Of a stretch of 64,000 bases of DNA, positions 18,137 through 27,849 are shown piece by piece. This DNA comes from Streptomyces sp. CA-278952 (GTDB taxonomy: Bacteria; Actinomycetota; Actinomycetes; Streptomycetales; Streptomycetaceae): NCBI RefSeq assembly GCF_028747205.1, contig NZ_CP112880.1, forward strand, positions 1,178,001-1,242,000, given 5' to 3'. Below the pieces are notes generated by a model. The model was given only the letters and a program-made list of their open reading frames with translations, ran no database searches and had not been told where the DNA came from. Every line of letters starts with the position of its first letter. Position 1 is the stretch's first letter. A program made the position numbers and the translations under genes.

Positions 18137-18837
18137 CCGGGATCAGTGCCTCGCTGGGCTGGCTCGCCCGGACCTACCTCTGGCGGCGGGGGCTCCGCCG
18201 CAAACAGACCTTCTTCGGACTGCCGGCGAACTCCGCATGCCTGCTCGTCGTCAACCGCTACGCGGGCGCCGAAGGGTCGGTGCACCGTCACGACGCGTTC
18301 GCCCTGCTCGAACTCTCCGCCCTCATCAAGGACTGTGCGGCACACGCGCAGATCGTCACGCACGACACGGCCCAGCAGGGGTTCGGGGAGCGCACGGAGT
18401 TCTGCGTCGGCGGCCCGACGTCCAACCAACGGATGGCCGCGCATCTGCGGACCCTGCTCCCCGGGGTGCGGATCAACGTCGAGCAGGACGCGGGCCCTGA
18501 CCGGGTGGCGTTCCAGATCGGCTCGGAGCGCTACCGGCTGGAGCCGGGGACCTCCGAGTACGTCCTGCTCGCACGTTTGACGGGCAGTCAGGAGGCCCGC
18601 CCGGTCTTCCTGTTCTGCGGTCAGCGCGCCATCACCAACCAGGCGGCCACCCGCTACGTCACGCGCAACTACGAGAAGCTGCGCCGCAAACACGGCGCCA
18701 AGTCGTTCTGCCTGCTGCTGAGGGTCGTCAACTCCGGTGCGTACGGCCCCGATGTCGTCGAGCTGGTCGGCGATGTGACGCGCGAGGCCCAGGCGCCCGT
18801 GCCCAGCACGCCCGCTTCCCACCGGGCGGGCAGCTGA
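18094..18837 (+). CDS. conserved Streptomyces membrane-anchored protein of unknown function
   Basis: 247 aa. An N-terminal membrane segment (IVLGVIAAGISASLGWLARTYLW) is followed by basic residues and then a cytoplasmic domain with two alpha/beta-looking halves: SACLLVVNRYAG, FALLELSALIKDCAAHAQIVTHD, GERTEFCVGGPTSNQRMAAHLRTLLPG, then VFLFCGQRAITNQAATRYV and FCLLLRVVNSGAYGPDVVELVGDVT. I recognise it as a widespread Streptomyces hypothetical family with these same motifs, but know no function. The conserved GGPTSN and CGQRAITNQA motifs could line a nucleotide-binding pocket (inference). Its 5' end is duplicated at 11763. Confidence 0.85.
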   Translation: MTDDVRNIVLGVIAAGISASLGWLARTYLWRRGLRRKQTFFGLPANSACLLVVNRYAGAEGSVHRHDAFALLELSALIKDCAAHAQIVTHDTAQQGFGERTEFCVGGPTSNQRMAAHLRTLLPGVRINVEQDAGPDRVAFQIGSERYRLEPGTSEYVLLARLTGSQEARPVFLFCGQRAITNQAATRYVTRNYEKLRRKHGAKSFCLLLRVVNSGAYGPDVVELVGDVTREAQAPVPSTPASHRAGS

Positions 18838-19237
18838 CCGGGCCCGCCGTCAGCGGCGCAGCCGCGCCCGCCCGGCCGGCCGGGCAGATGCTGAGGACGG
18901 GAGCGGGGGAAGCCGCCCGCCCTCACAGTTGACCCGCTCAAGGCCGGGCGATGGAGGGGAAATCAGGTGCCATGATGCAGAATCCACGCTATCGAACCGT
19001 GATCACGGAACTCTTGACCGACTCCCCTGTCGTCCGGGAGCAGGTGGTCAAGCACGTGAGAGAGTTCCTGGCGGTCGGCGAATACGCATCACTGCTGGTC
19101 TCCCGTGTTCCGAGGTGCCGGCCTACGGTGGAGCGTCCTCCGGACCGAGCAGTGAGGTTTCTCCGGGGAAAGGAAGGAACCCGACATGAGGGAAATGCCT
19201 CTCCTTTGGTGAGCACACCCGCCCTGGAGGTTTTTCC
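18838..19237. other. 400-bp region between the 18094 gene and the L,D-transpeptidase gene
   Basis: Mixed content with lower GC than the flanks. It holds one possible small reading frame (18972-19241, listed separately), purine-rich stretches, and a ribosome binding site for the next gene. No strong terminator or promoter is recognisable. Confidence 0.5.
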
Positions 19238-19241
19238 GTGA
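18972..19241 (+). CDS. possible small protein or gene remnant ahead of L,D-transpeptidase
   Basis: 89 codons from ATG 18972 (AGGTG upstream). The first 43 residues (RTVITELLTDSPVVREQVVKHV, then EFLAVGEYASLLVS) show helical, protein-like composition and GC-rich third positions. After VSRVPRC, codon use decays and looks non-coding. The TGA overlaps the GTG of the next gene (GTGA), as coupled genes do, but that gene has its own good ribosome binding site. It is either a truncated remnant or a short real protein. Confidence 0.3.
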   Translation: MMQNPRYRTVITELLTDSPVVREQVVKHVREFLAVGEYASLLVSRVPRCRPTVERPPDRAVRFLRGKEGTRHEGNASPLVSTPALEVFP

Positions 19242-20446
19242 GTCCCGCACGTCCGCGCATCCGTCGTTCCGTCCCGGCCGGCCGGAGGGCCCGGCTCGCC
19301 CTCACCGGGCCGGCGGCCCTGCTCGCCGCCGCGCTCACCGCGTGCGCGGGAGACCCCTCGGGCTCCGCCGAGGTGGGCGGGGACGCCAAGGCGCCCGACA
19401 CCAGCGTCTCGGTGAACCTCAAGGGCAGGGCGGCGGCCCCGGGCGGACCGGTGAAGGTGACGCTGGCTCACGGAAAGCTGAAGGCGGTGTCGGTGACGGC
19501 GGGCAAGGGCGGCGCGCTGGCCGGGAAGATATCCGCCGACGGCCGGAGCTGGACGTCCGATCGGGTCGCCGCACCCGGCACCGCGTACACGGTCGAGGCC
19601 AAGGACGCGGACGGCGGCAGCGACCGGGCCACGTTCGCCACCGCCGAGGCCGAGAAGGTCAACAAGCTGCTTCTCGCACCGGGGAAGAACACGACCGTGG
19701 GCATAGCCCAGCCACTGTCCGTCGTCTTCGACCACCCCGTGAAGGACAAGGCGGCCGTCGAGAGGGCCCTGAAGGTCTCCACGTCCAACGACACCGAGGG
19801 CTCCTGGGGCTGGCTCCAGGACTACTCGGGCAAGGACCGCGTCGACTGGCGGCCCAGGGAGTACTGGAAGCCCGGCACAAAGGTCACCCTGGACGCCCAG
19901 CTGAACGGGGTCGACACGGGTGCGGACGGCGGCTGGTTCGTCCGCGACTACACGACGACGTTCACGATCGGCGCGGCCCAGGTGGTCAAGGTCGACCTCG
20001 ACCGGTCCCGGCTCGCCCTGCACCGGGACGGGAAGCAAGTCCTGGACATCCCGATGTCGGCGGGCACCCCGGGCGGCGAGAAGGCCTCCTGGCGGGGCAC
20101 CGCGGTGCTGATGTCGAAGGAGGGCACGATCAACATGCGCTCCGAGACGGTGGGCCTCGGCGACGCCTACGACAAGATGGTCGACTACTCGATGCGGCTG
20201 ACCTGGTCCGGGATGTACGTGCACGCGGCCCCGTGGAACGCGGGCGTTTTCGGCCAGGCCAACCGGAGTTCGGGCTGCGTCGGGATGAGCGACGCGGACG
20301 CCGCGGCCCTGTACGGACAGGTGCGGGTGGGCGACCCGTTCGAGATGACCGGCACGCAGGCCAAGGGCACGGTCGCCGAGGGCAACGGGTACGGCGCGTG
20401 GAACCTCTCGTGGGAGGACTGGGCGGCGAAGAGCGCCCTGAGGTGA
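19238..20446 (+). CDS. L,D-transpeptidase lipoprotein (YkuD family)
   Basis: 402 aa. A lipoprotein signal peptide with lipobox LTAC (Cys at about residue 36) anchors it outside the membrane. Two Ig-like domains (about 50-250; VTLAHGKLKAVSVTAGKGG, then LSVVFDHPVKDKAAVERAL) precede the YkuD catalytic domain with YVHAAPWNAGVFGQANRSSGCVGMSDADA split around the catalytic His and SSGCVG Cys. It cross-links 3-3 in peptidoglycan. The start is GTG 19238 after CTGGAGG at 7-bp spacing. Confidence 0.92.
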   Translation: MSPARPRIRRSVPAGRRARLALTGPAALLAAALTACAGDPSGSAEVGGDAKAPDTSVSVNLKGRAAAPGGPVKVTLAHGKLKAVSVTAGKGGALAGKISADGRSWTSDRVAAPGTAYTVEAKDADGGSDRATFATAEAEKVNKLLLAPGKNTTVGIAQPLSVVFDHPVKDKAAVERALKVSTSNDTEGSWGWLQDYSGKDRVDWRPREYWKPGTKVTLDAQLNGVDTGADGGWFVRDYTTTFTIGAAQVVKVDLDRSRLALHRDGKQVLDIPMSAGTPGGEKASWRGTAVLMSKEGTINMRSETVGLGDAYDKMVDYSMRLTWSGMYVHAAPWNAGVFGQANRSSGCVGMSDADAAALYGQVRVGDPFEMTGTQAKGTVAEGNGYGAWNLSWEDWAAKSALR

Positions 20447-20477
20447 CCCGGTAGCGCCCGCTGCGGGCCCGGAGCGG

Positions 20478-20515
20478 GTCAGTAGCGCCCGTTCCGGACC
20501 CTGAGCACTACTGAC
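20478..20515. terminator. weak hairpin after the L,D-transpeptidase gene
   Basis: Arms GTCAGTAG (20478-20485) and CTACTGAC (20508-20515) flank a 22-nt GC-rich loop about 30 bp past the stop. It may be a terminator. Confidence 0.35.
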
Positions 20516-20626
20516 ACCACGTCCAACAATCGTTACCTTCACGCAACGCGCCCGGTAGTTACCAGCGGTAAACAACCGGGGTTACCGTCGGGTCACTTTG
20601 CACTGACACGCGTGAGGAGTGACCCC

Positions 20627-22222
20627 GTGGCACGTCCGAAACCGGCACTGCGCACCACCGCTTCGATCACCACCGCCGTCGTCCTGCTCGCCGGGGCCGC
20701 GCTCGCCGCCGCCCCGGCCGCGACGGCGGCCCCCGGCACCGTGCCCGCAGGCGCGACCGCCCAGGGGCTGACGTTCCACGACATCCCCGGCTCCGGGGGC
20801 GTCACCCTGAAGGGCAACGTCTTCACGCCCGCCGGGACCGCGGCCGGGGCGAAGCATCCGCTGATCGTCTTCCCGACGAGCTGGGCCATGCCGCAGATCG
20901 AGTATCTGGCCCAGGCCCAGAAGCTCGCCGACTCCGGTTACGTCGTGGTGAGTTACACCTCACGCGGCTTCTGGCTCTCGGGCGGGGAGATCGAGGTGGC
21001 GGGCCCGCCGGACATCGCGGACGCCTCCGCCGTCATCGACTGGGCGCTGGAACACACCTCCGCCGACCCGGACCGCATCGGCATGGGCGGCGTCTCCTAC
21101 GGGGCGGGCATCAGCCTGCTGGCGGCGGGGCACGACGCGCGGATCAAGGCGGTGGCCGCGCTCAGCGGCTGGGCCGACCTGATCGACTCGATCTACAGCG
21201 GGCGCACCCAGCACCTCCAGGCCGCCGCCCTGCTCGGCGGCGCGGGCCTGGTCACCGGCCGCCCCGGCGACGAACTCAACCAAACGCTCAAGGACTTCCT
21301 CGGCTCCAACCTGGACAAGGAGCCGGAGATGATCGCCTGGGGGAAGAAGCGCTCCCCCGCGACGTATCTGGACCGGATCAACGCCAACGGCGCGGCGATC
21401 ATGATGGGCAACGCCTGGGGCGACACGATCTTCCCGCCCAACCAGTACGCCTCGTTCTACGACAAGCTCACCGGACCCAAGCGGCTGGAGTTCCGCCCCG
21501 GCGACCACGCCACCGCCGAGGCCACCGGCCTGCTCGGGCTGCCGAACGACACCTGGACGAGCACCCGCCGCTGGTTCGACCGCTATCTCCGCGGCGAGCG
21601 CAACGGCATCGACACCGAGCTGCCGGTCCAGCTCAGGTCCCGTACCGACCGGGGGTACGAGGGCTATCCGGACTGGAAGTCCGTCGGGGCCGTGAAGAAC
21701 CGGATCCCGCTGGACGGCACCAAGAAGGTGTGGGCAGGCGTCGACTCCGGCGCCAACGGTGGCATCACGATCCTGTCCAACGCGCTGGACCAGTTCCTGA
21801 AGCTGCCACCGACGGTCTCCGTACCCCTGCTGCCGCGCGCCTTCGCGAGCGCCTGGCAGTCCGAGCGGTACGCCACCGAGCAGCGGATCCGGGGCACGTC
21901 CGTGCTGCACACCACGGTCACCAGCACAGAACCGAGCGGCACCCTCGTCGCGTATCTCTACGACGTGGGGCCGCTCGGTGTCGGCAAGCTGGTCAGCAAC
22001 GCTCCGTACACCTTCCACGGGCAGACGCCGGGCCGGCCGTTCCCCGTCGACCTGGAGCTGTACTCCACGGCCTACGACGTCCCGGCCGGTCACCGGCTCG
22101 CCCTGGTGATCGACACCGTCGATCCGTTGTACATCGAGCACAACCCGACCGGCGCGCAGCTGACCTTCTCCTCGCCCGGCACGGACCCGAGTCATCTCTC
22201 GGTCCCGCTGCGCGAGAAGTGA
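20627..22222 (+). CDS. exported CocE/NonD-family (S15-type) serine hydrolase
   Basis: 531 aa from GTG 20627, with GAGGAGTG upstream. A Sec signal (ASITTAVVLLAGAALAAAPAATAA) leads into an alpha/beta-hydrolase: nucleophile in GMGGVSYGAGISLLAA, Asp in GNAWGDTIFPP, His in FRPGDHATAEATG. It is followed by a jelly-roll C-terminal domain (Xaa-Pro dipeptidyl-peptidase C-like; RIRGTSVLHTTVTSTEPSG). The family includes X-Pro peptidases, esterases and acylases; the actual substrate cannot be deduced. It converges with the gluABCD operon. Confidence 0.88.
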   Translation: MARPKPALRTTASITTAVVLLAGAALAAAPAATAAPGTVPAGATAQGLTFHDIPGSGGVTLKGNVFTPAGTAAGAKHPLIVFPTSWAMPQIEYLAQAQKLADSGYVVVSYTSRGFWLSGGEIEVAGPPDIADASAVIDWALEHTSADPDRIGMGGVSYGAGISLLAAGHDARIKAVAALSGWADLIDSIYSGRTQHLQAAALLGGAGLVTGRPGDELNQTLKDFLGSNLDKEPEMIAWGKKRSPATYLDRINANGAAIMMGNAWGDTIFPPNQYASFYDKLTGPKRLEFRPGDHATAEATGLLGLPNDTWTSTRRWFDRYLRGERNGIDTELPVQLRSRTDRGYEGYPDWKSVGAVKNRIPLDGTKKVWAGVDSGANGGITILSNALDQFLKLPPTVSVPLLPRAFASAWQSERYATEQRIRGTSVLHTTVTSTEPSGTLVAYLYDVGPLGVGKLVSNAPYTFHGQTPGRPFPVDLELYSTAYDVPAGHRLALVIDTVDPLYIEHNPTGAQLTFSSPGTDPSHLSVPLREK

Positions 22223-22229
22223 TCACCGA

Positions 22230-22275
22230 CTGCTGCCGGGCGGGCAGGGCCCGGCTACTGTCCTCCCGGCAGCAG
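22230..22275. terminator. bidirectional hairpin between the S15 hydrolase gene and gluD
   Basis: Arms CTGCTGCCGGG (22230-22240) and CCCGGCAGCAG (22265-22275) overlap the last codons of gluD and lie 8 bp past the hydrolase stop. Confidence 0.5.
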
Positions 22276-23142
22276 CGTTCCCGGTTCGGCCGGGGCCACC
22301 CCCACCGCCTCCGTCCTCGGATTGCGCCGCTGACGGCGGGCCACCCAGGTGGCGAACCACGAGAGCAGCATGCACATCCCGATGTAGATCGGAGAGATCA
22401 CCATCACGACGGGGATGAAGGGAAGATCGTAGTCGAGATTCGACGCGATCAGCTTTCCGGCGTGGAGGAATTCCTCGTAGGTGATCAGATAGCCCAGTGA
22501 GGTGTCCTTGAGTGCGACCACCAGCTGACTGATGATGGTCGGCAGCATCGCGCGCACGGCCTGGGGGGCCAGGACGAACGTGGTGACCTGTGTCTTGCGC
22601 ATGCCGAGCGCGTACGCCGCCTCACGCTGGCCCCGGTCCACGGAGTTGATCCCGGTGCGGAACACCTCCGCGAGGACCGAGCCGTTGTAGAGCGTCAGTC
22701 CGGCGACCAGGGCGGGCAGCGGCTGGACCTTCAGCGCCACGAAGATGAAGAAGATCATCACCAGCACCGGCATGGCCCGGAAGAACTCGACGAGCAGGGT
22801 GGAGATCCAGCGCAGCACCCGGTGTTCGGAGAGCCGGCCGACCGCGAGGACCGCCCCGAGGACGAGCGAGAGGACCGCGGCGTACGCGAACGCCTTGAGG
22901 GTGTTGCCGAGGCCGCGCAGCAGCAGTTCCTGGATGCCCGTATACGCGAAGGGCGTCCACTTCTCGGCGGTGAACTGGTCGGTGTCGAAGAGGAGATAGA
23001 CGATCCAGCCGAGCAGCGCCAGGATCACCACCGTCGAGGCGATCCCGTACATCAGGTGCCGTTTGCGGGTCACCGGGCCGGGGATGTCGTAGAGCGCGGT
23101 GGCCGCGGGCAGTGTGGGCCTGCGGGTGAGGGTCTTGGTCAT
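22255..23142 (-). CDS. gluD: glutamate-type ABC transporter permease
   Basis: A 295-aa polar-amino-acid permease of the HisM/GluD type with about six membrane helices and the EAA loop segment (INSVDRGQREAAYALGMRKTQ) that docks the ATPase. It overlaps gluC by 4 bp as the last gene of the leftward gluABCD operon. It imports glutamate or a related acidic amino acid. The N-terminus carries an extra cytoplasmic stretch before the first helix, typical of actinobacterial GluD. Confidence 0.88.
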   Translation of the reverse strand: MTKTLTRRPTLPAATALYDIPGPVTRKRHLMYGIASTVVILALLGWIVYLLFDTDQFTAEKWTPFAYTGIQELLLRGLGNTLKAFAYAAVLSLVLGAVLAVGRLSEHRVLRWISTLLVEFFRAMPVLVMIFFIFVALKVQPLPALVAGLTLYNGSVLAEVFRTGINSVDRGQREAAYALGMRKTQVTTFVLAPQAVRAMLPTIISQLVVALKDTSLGYLITYEEFLHAGKLIASNLDYDLPFIPVVMVISPIYIGMCMLLSWFATWVARRQRRNPRTEAVGVAPAEPGTLLPGGQ

Positions 23143-23783
23143 CGTGCCACTCCCCAGCGCTTCTCCATCACGTTGAACACCGCGCTGATGGTCAGGGTGA
23201 TGATCAGGTAGCCGACGGCGATCCAGATGAAGGACCAGATGATGCTGTAGCCCAGCTCGTTGAGCGTCTTGTAGGTGCCGAGGAGTTCGGTGACGCTGAA
23301 CGCCCCGGCGATCGCGGAGTTCTTCGCCAGCGCGATCAGTGTCGAGCCGACCGGAGGGATCACCGACCGGAACGCCTGCGGCAGCACCACGGTGCTCAGC
23401 GTCTGGCCGAAGTTCATCCCGAGGCTGCGGGCGGCCTCGCCCTGGCCCTTGGGCACGGTGTTGATACCGGAGCGCAGCACCTCGCAGATGAAGGCCGAGG
23501 TGTAGCAGCCGAGCGCCAGCACGGCGAAGACCTGGAACGGCAGGACCAGCCCGAAGCGGGGCAGGCCGAGCAGGACCGCGAAGAACAGCAGCGTCAGCGG
23601 GGTGTTGCGGAGCACGGTGACCCAGACCGTGCCCAGCACCCGGAAGGAGCCGACGGGCGCGACCCGGAAGGACGCCATCAGGAAGCCGAGGACGAGCGCC
23701 AGCGCGGAGGCGTAGACGGTCAGCTCGACGGTGCCGAGGAAGCCCTTGCCGTAGAGGGAGAAGTTCTCTGTCAGTACGTCCAT
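23139..23783 (-). CDS. gluC: glutamate-type ABC transporter permease
   Basis: 214 aa with five membrane helices. The EAA loop reads INTVPKGQGEAARSLGMNFGQ. It pairs with GluD as the heterodimeric channel. It starts 16 bp after gluB ends and overlaps gluD. The family is firm; glutamate specificity comes from operon architecture (ATPase, binding protein, two permeases, as in Corynebacterium gluABCD). Confidence 0.88.
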   Translation of the reverse strand: MDVLTENFSLYGKGFLGTVELTVYASALALVLGFLMASFRVAPVGSFRVLGTVWVTVLRNTPLTLLFFAVLLGLPRFGLVLPFQVFAVLALGCYTSAFICEVLRSGINTVPKGQGEAARSLGMNFGQTLSTVVLPQAFRSVIPPVGSTLIALAKNSAIAGAFSVTELLGTYKTLNELGYSIIWSFIWIAVGYLIITLTISAVFNVMEKRWGVAR

Positions 23784-23799
23784 GGGTGGGGCCGTCCCC

Positions 23800-24729
23800 T
23801 CAGGTCGCCGGGTAGCGGTCGATGGGCGGCGGGGTCGGCGCGGGCGCTCCGGAGAGCCCCAGCGTCGCTTCGTACGCCTTCTTCCAGTTGCCGTCTCTCT
23901 CGTTGGCCTCCAACGCGTCGTTGAGCGCGTCGCGCAGCGCGTTGTCGTCGCGCGGTACGCCGATGCCGTACGGCTCCTCGGAGAAGGGCTTGCCGACGAC
24001 CTTCATCTCGTCGGGCGCCTTGGCCGCGAAGCCGAGCAGGATCGCGTCGTCGGTGGTGACGGCGTCGACCTGGAAGGTGAGGAGGTTGTCGACGCAGATC
24101 GAGTACGTGTCGTACGCGACGAGCGTCGCCCTGGGGTAGTCGGCGGCGATGCGCTGGTAGGGCGTGGAGCCGGCCGCCGAGCAGACGGTCTTGCCCGCCA
24201 GGTCCTTGGGCCCGTCGATGTCGTTCTCGTCGGTACGCACCAGCAGGCCCTGGCCGGCCATGTAGTAGGGACCGGCGAAGCCGACGAGCTTCTTGCGCAT
24301 GTCGTTGATGGTGTAGGTGCCGACGTAGTAGTCGATCTGGCCGTTCTGCAGGGCCGTCTCGCGGTTGGCGGAGGCGATCGTGCGAAAGCGGATCGTCTTC
24401 GGGTCGAAGCCGAGCGAGGCCGACATCATGCGGGCGATCTCGATGTCGAACCCGGAGTAGATCCCGCTCGCCGGGTCCTTCTCCCCCAGGTACGGCTGGT
24501 CCTCCTTGGCGCCGACCACCAGATGGCCGCGCCTCTTCGCCTTGGTCCAGGTACGGGAGTCGGGCAGTTCGAAGCCGGTGTCGACCTGGTACACCGGCAG
24601 GGCCTCGGCCTTCGGCCCCTTGACCGGCGGGCTGCCGTCCTTGCCGCAGCCGGCGGCGAGTGCGGCGAGCAGGAGACCGGCCACCAGGGCGGTGGCCCTG
24701 CCCGTACGCGTGTTCCTCGTGCGCAACAT
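23800..24729 (-). CDS. gluB: glutamate-type ABC substrate-binding lipoprotein
   Basis: A 309-aa extracellular solute-binding protein (family 3). The lipoprotein signal ends LAALAAGC. The bilobed fold markers are visible: GHLVVGAKEDQPYLGEKD, YSGFDIEIARMMSASLGF, and GQIDYYVGTYTIND with VDAVTTDDAILLGFA. It delivers glutamate-like substrates to GluC/GluD. Twelve bp separate it from gluA. Confidence 0.9.
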   Translation of the reverse strand: MLRTRNTRTGRATALVAGLLLAALAAGCGKDGSPPVKGPKAEALPVYQVDTGFELPDSRTWTKAKRRGHLVVGAKEDQPYLGEKDPASGIYSGFDIEIARMMSASLGFDPKTIRFRTIASANRETALQNGQIDYYVGTYTINDMRKKLVGFAGPYYMAGQGLLVRTDENDIDGPKDLAGKTVCSAAGSTPYQRIAADYPRATLVAYDTYSICVDNLLTFQVDAVTTDDAILLGFAAKAPDEMKVVGKPFSEEPYGIGVPRDDNALRDALNDALEANERDGNWKKAYEATLGLSGAPAPTPPPIDRYPAT

Positions 24730-24741
24730 GGAAGCCTCCCC

Positions 24742-25485
<744 letters not shown>

Positions 25486-25655
25486 GCGCTGCCCTACCCA
25501 CTTGTCGCTGTGTCGAGGTCAGCGCAAACTATCCATCCCGAAAAGGGACTTCGCACCCGACACGCGTAAATGGCGCAAAAGGCTTTTTAACTGGATTAGA
25601 TGAGGAGAGCGGACCCCGCGAGTCCGGCATGATCCCAACGAGAGCGTCCAGCGGC

Positions 25656-26096
25656 TCAGTTCTCGGCGGACTCCGCGTACACCTGGGAGAGCTCGGGGCT
25701 GCCTGCCATCGCCCAGTCGAGTCCGGCCGCGACGACGTCGATCTCCCGCCCGGACTCCAGCCGCACCACGGGCCGGCCGCTCGGCCAGACGTCCCACGTG
25801 GCACCCGGAACGGTCCGCACGATCACGGTGCCGAGGTAGAGACCGGCGTCGTTGCCGAGCCAGGGAAGCTCCTCGGGGTCGTCGCGCCAGCGGGGCGGTA
25901 GCTGGTCGAGCGCGGCCAACGAGGCGGGTGTGTCGTCGAGTTCGAGTCCGTGCTGCCCCGCCCTGACGCGCAGCAGTTCGCATTCGGCGAGCAGTTCGGC
26001 CACACCGTCGGGGTCTGCCTCGACGGCGGTGGCGAGTGCGCCTGAACGCGTACCCCCCTGACGCTTACGCCAGTTGTCCAAGAAAGGGATGTTCAT
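25656..26096 (-). CDS. conserved actinomycete hypothetical protein (DUF6278-like)
   Basis: 146 aa. The sequence MNIPFLDNWRKR, VAELLAECELLRVRAGQHG, LPPRWRDDPEELPWLGNDAGLYLGTVIV and VRLESGREIDVV matches my memory of the DUF6278 family. It is soluble, with no catalytic motif, and has an alpha-helical first half and a beta-rich second half. It is leftward and single; the gap to gluA holds the glu promoter. Function unknown. Confidence 0.7.
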   Translation of the reverse strand: MNIPFLDNWRKRQGGTRSGALATAVEADPDGVAELLAECELLRVRAGQHGLELDDTPASLAALDQLPPRWRDDPEELPWLGNDAGLYLGTVIVRTVPGATWDVWPSGRPVVRLESGREIDVVAAGLDWAMAGSPELSQVYAESAEN

Positions 26097-26205
26097 ACCA
26101 CTAGGGTCCCATCCCGGCCGGGTTCCGCACCACAGGGCGCGCGGCGTTCACCGATCCCCCACCCCGGCCCGGCCGGGGATCCGAGCAGATATCTAAAGTA
26201 CGCAC

Positions 26206-26985
26206 ATGAGTGCACACGCTTACGTTTCGGAACTGTTCTCGCTGGAAGGCCGGGTGGCGGTGGTCACGGGCGGCAGCTCCGGCATCGGCCGGGGGATCAC
26301 CGACGCCCTGGCCCGGGCCGGCGCGGGCGTCGTCGTGGTGGCCCGCCGGGAGGCCGAGCTGAGCGCGACCGTGGACGAGCTGACCGCCGAGGGCTGCCGG
26401 GCCGCCTGGGTGAGCGCGGACCTGAGCACCACCGAGGGGGTGCGCGCGGGGGCGGACGAGGCCGTGCGGGCGTTCGGGGAGCCGGACATCCTGGTGAACT
26501 GCGCCGGGATCAATCTGCGGCCGCCGATGAGCGAGCTGGGCGAGGACGTCTGGGACACCACGATGGCGGTGAACCTGAAGGCGCCGTTCCTGCTGGGTCA
26601 GCGCTTCGGGCCCGGCATGGCCGAGCGCGGGTACGGGCGGATCATCCACGTCACCTCGCAGCAGGCGCACCGGGCCTTCGTGGACAGCGGCGCGTACGGG
26701 GTGTCCAAGGGCGGCCTGGAGTCCCTGGCCCGCTCGCAGGCCGAGGCGTGGTCCCCGCACGGCGTCACCGTGAACACCCTGGTGCCCGGGTTCGTGCTGA
26801 CGCCGCTGAACCAGAGCCTCGCCTCGGACCCGGAGAAGGTGGCGTCGCTTGCCGCGCGGACCCTGGTCGGCCGCAACGGCCTCGCGGAGGACTTCGCGGG
26901 GGCCGCGGTGTTCCTGGCGGGGCGCTCCTCGGCGTACGTCACCGGACAGTCGGTGTTCGTGGACGGCGGGTTCTCGGTGCACTGA
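26206..26985 (+). CDS. SDR-family oxidoreductase (gluconate 5-dehydrogenase-like)
   Basis: A 259-aa classical short-chain dehydrogenase: NADP(H) motif VVTGGSSGIGRG, NCAG variant VNCAGINLRPP, and catalytic YxxxK in AYGVSKGG with Ser in VTSQQ just before. It ends with the usual VTGQSVFVDGGFS. Closest in style to gluconate 5-dehydrogenase and 2-deoxygluconate dehydrogenases, but SDR substrates are not predictable from sequence. Monocistronic. Confidence 0.88.
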   Translation: MSAHAYVSELFSLEGRVAVVTGGSSGIGRGITDALARAGAGVVVVARREAELSATVDELTAEGCRAAWVSADLSTTEGVRAGADEAVRAFGEPDILVNCAGINLRPPMSELGEDVWDTTMAVNLKAPFLLGQRFGPGMAERGYGRIIHVTSQQAHRAFVDSGAYGVSKGGLESLARSQAEAWSPHGVTVNTLVPGFVLTPLNQSLASDPEKVASLAARTLVGRNGLAEDFAGAAVFLAGRSSAYVTGQSVFVDGGFSVH

Positions 26986-27109
26986 GGACCGATGCGCCCG
27001 GGCGGCGGGGTCGCGGTGACCGGCCGCCGGTGCTCCTGGGCGGCGGGTTCACGGTTGCCGGCCGTCGGTGCTCCGGGCCCGCCGCCCGTCGTGAGGGGCC
27101 TCGGGGCTC

Positions 27110-27847
27110 CTACTGCCGTGGGGCCTGTGCCGCCTCGCCCACCGCCCGCTCCACCGCGGCGGACACGGCCTCCTTGTCCAGACCGAGGCCGGTGAGCACG
27201 CCGGAGCCGTCCTCGAACTCCAGCAGGGCCAACAGGATGTGCTCGGTGCCCACGTAGTTGTGGCCGAGCCGGAGCGCCTCGCGGAAGGTCAGCTCCAGGA
27301 CCTTCTTGGAGTCAGCGTCGTACGGGATCAGCTCGGGCGCCTCGTCCACGGCTGCGGGCAGCACAGCGGTCGCCGCCGCCCGTAGCGCGTCCGTCGCCAT
27401 GCCCTGCCCGGTGAGGACGCGGGCGGCGATGGCCTCGGGCTCGGCGAGCAGGCCGAGGATCAGGTGGGCGGGGACGATCTCGGCGTGCCGGGCGGCCTGG
27501 GCCTCGTTGTGGGAGGCGACCACCACGTTGCGGGCGCGCGGGGTGAAGCGGTTGAAGCCCTCGTTCGGGTCCGGGTCCGAGGAGCCGCCGCCCTTCTTGG
27601 GCACGAAGCGCTTCTGGGCGGCCTGGCGGGTGACCCCCATGCTCCGGCCGATGTCGGTCCAGGAGGCGCCGGAGCGCCGGGCCTGGTCCACGAAGTGGCC
27701 GATGAGGTGGTCGGCCACGTCTCCGAGGTGGTCGGCGGCGAGCACCGCGCCCGAGAGCTGCTCCAGGGCGTCGTCGTTGGTCTTCTTGATGGCCTCGATC
27801 AGATCGTCGAGGCGCACGGACGGGGAGACGGGAAGAGGCTGCGTCAT
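27110..27847 (-). CDS. Clp N-terminal-domain protein with helix-turn-helix
   Basis: 245 aa from ATG 27847. The N-terminal third is DNA-binding in character (DQARRSGASWTDIGRSMGVTRQAAQKRFVPK, an HTH). The C-terminal two thirds is a double Clp-N repeat (FTPRARNVVVASHNEAQAARHAEIVPAHLILGLL and GHNYVGTEHILLALLEFE). There is no AAA+ ATPase, so it is not a chaperone. It may regulate by sensing Clp substrates or adaptors. A 47-bp nested palindrome immediately precedes the start; the alternative upstream start at 27868 lies inside it. Confidence 0.85.
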   Translation of the reverse strand: MTQPLPVSPSVRLDDLIEAIKKTNDDALEQLSGAVLAADHLGDVADHLIGHFVDQARRSGASWTDIGRSMGVTRQAAQKRFVPKKGGGSSDPDPNEGFNRFTPRARNVVVASHNEAQAARHAEIVPAHLILGLLAEPEAIAARVLTGQGMATDALRAAATAVLPAAVDEAPELIPYDADSKKVLELTFREALRLGHNYVGTEHILLALLEFEDGSGVLTGLGLDKEAVSAAVERAVGEAAQAPRQ

Positions 27848-27849
27848 GT

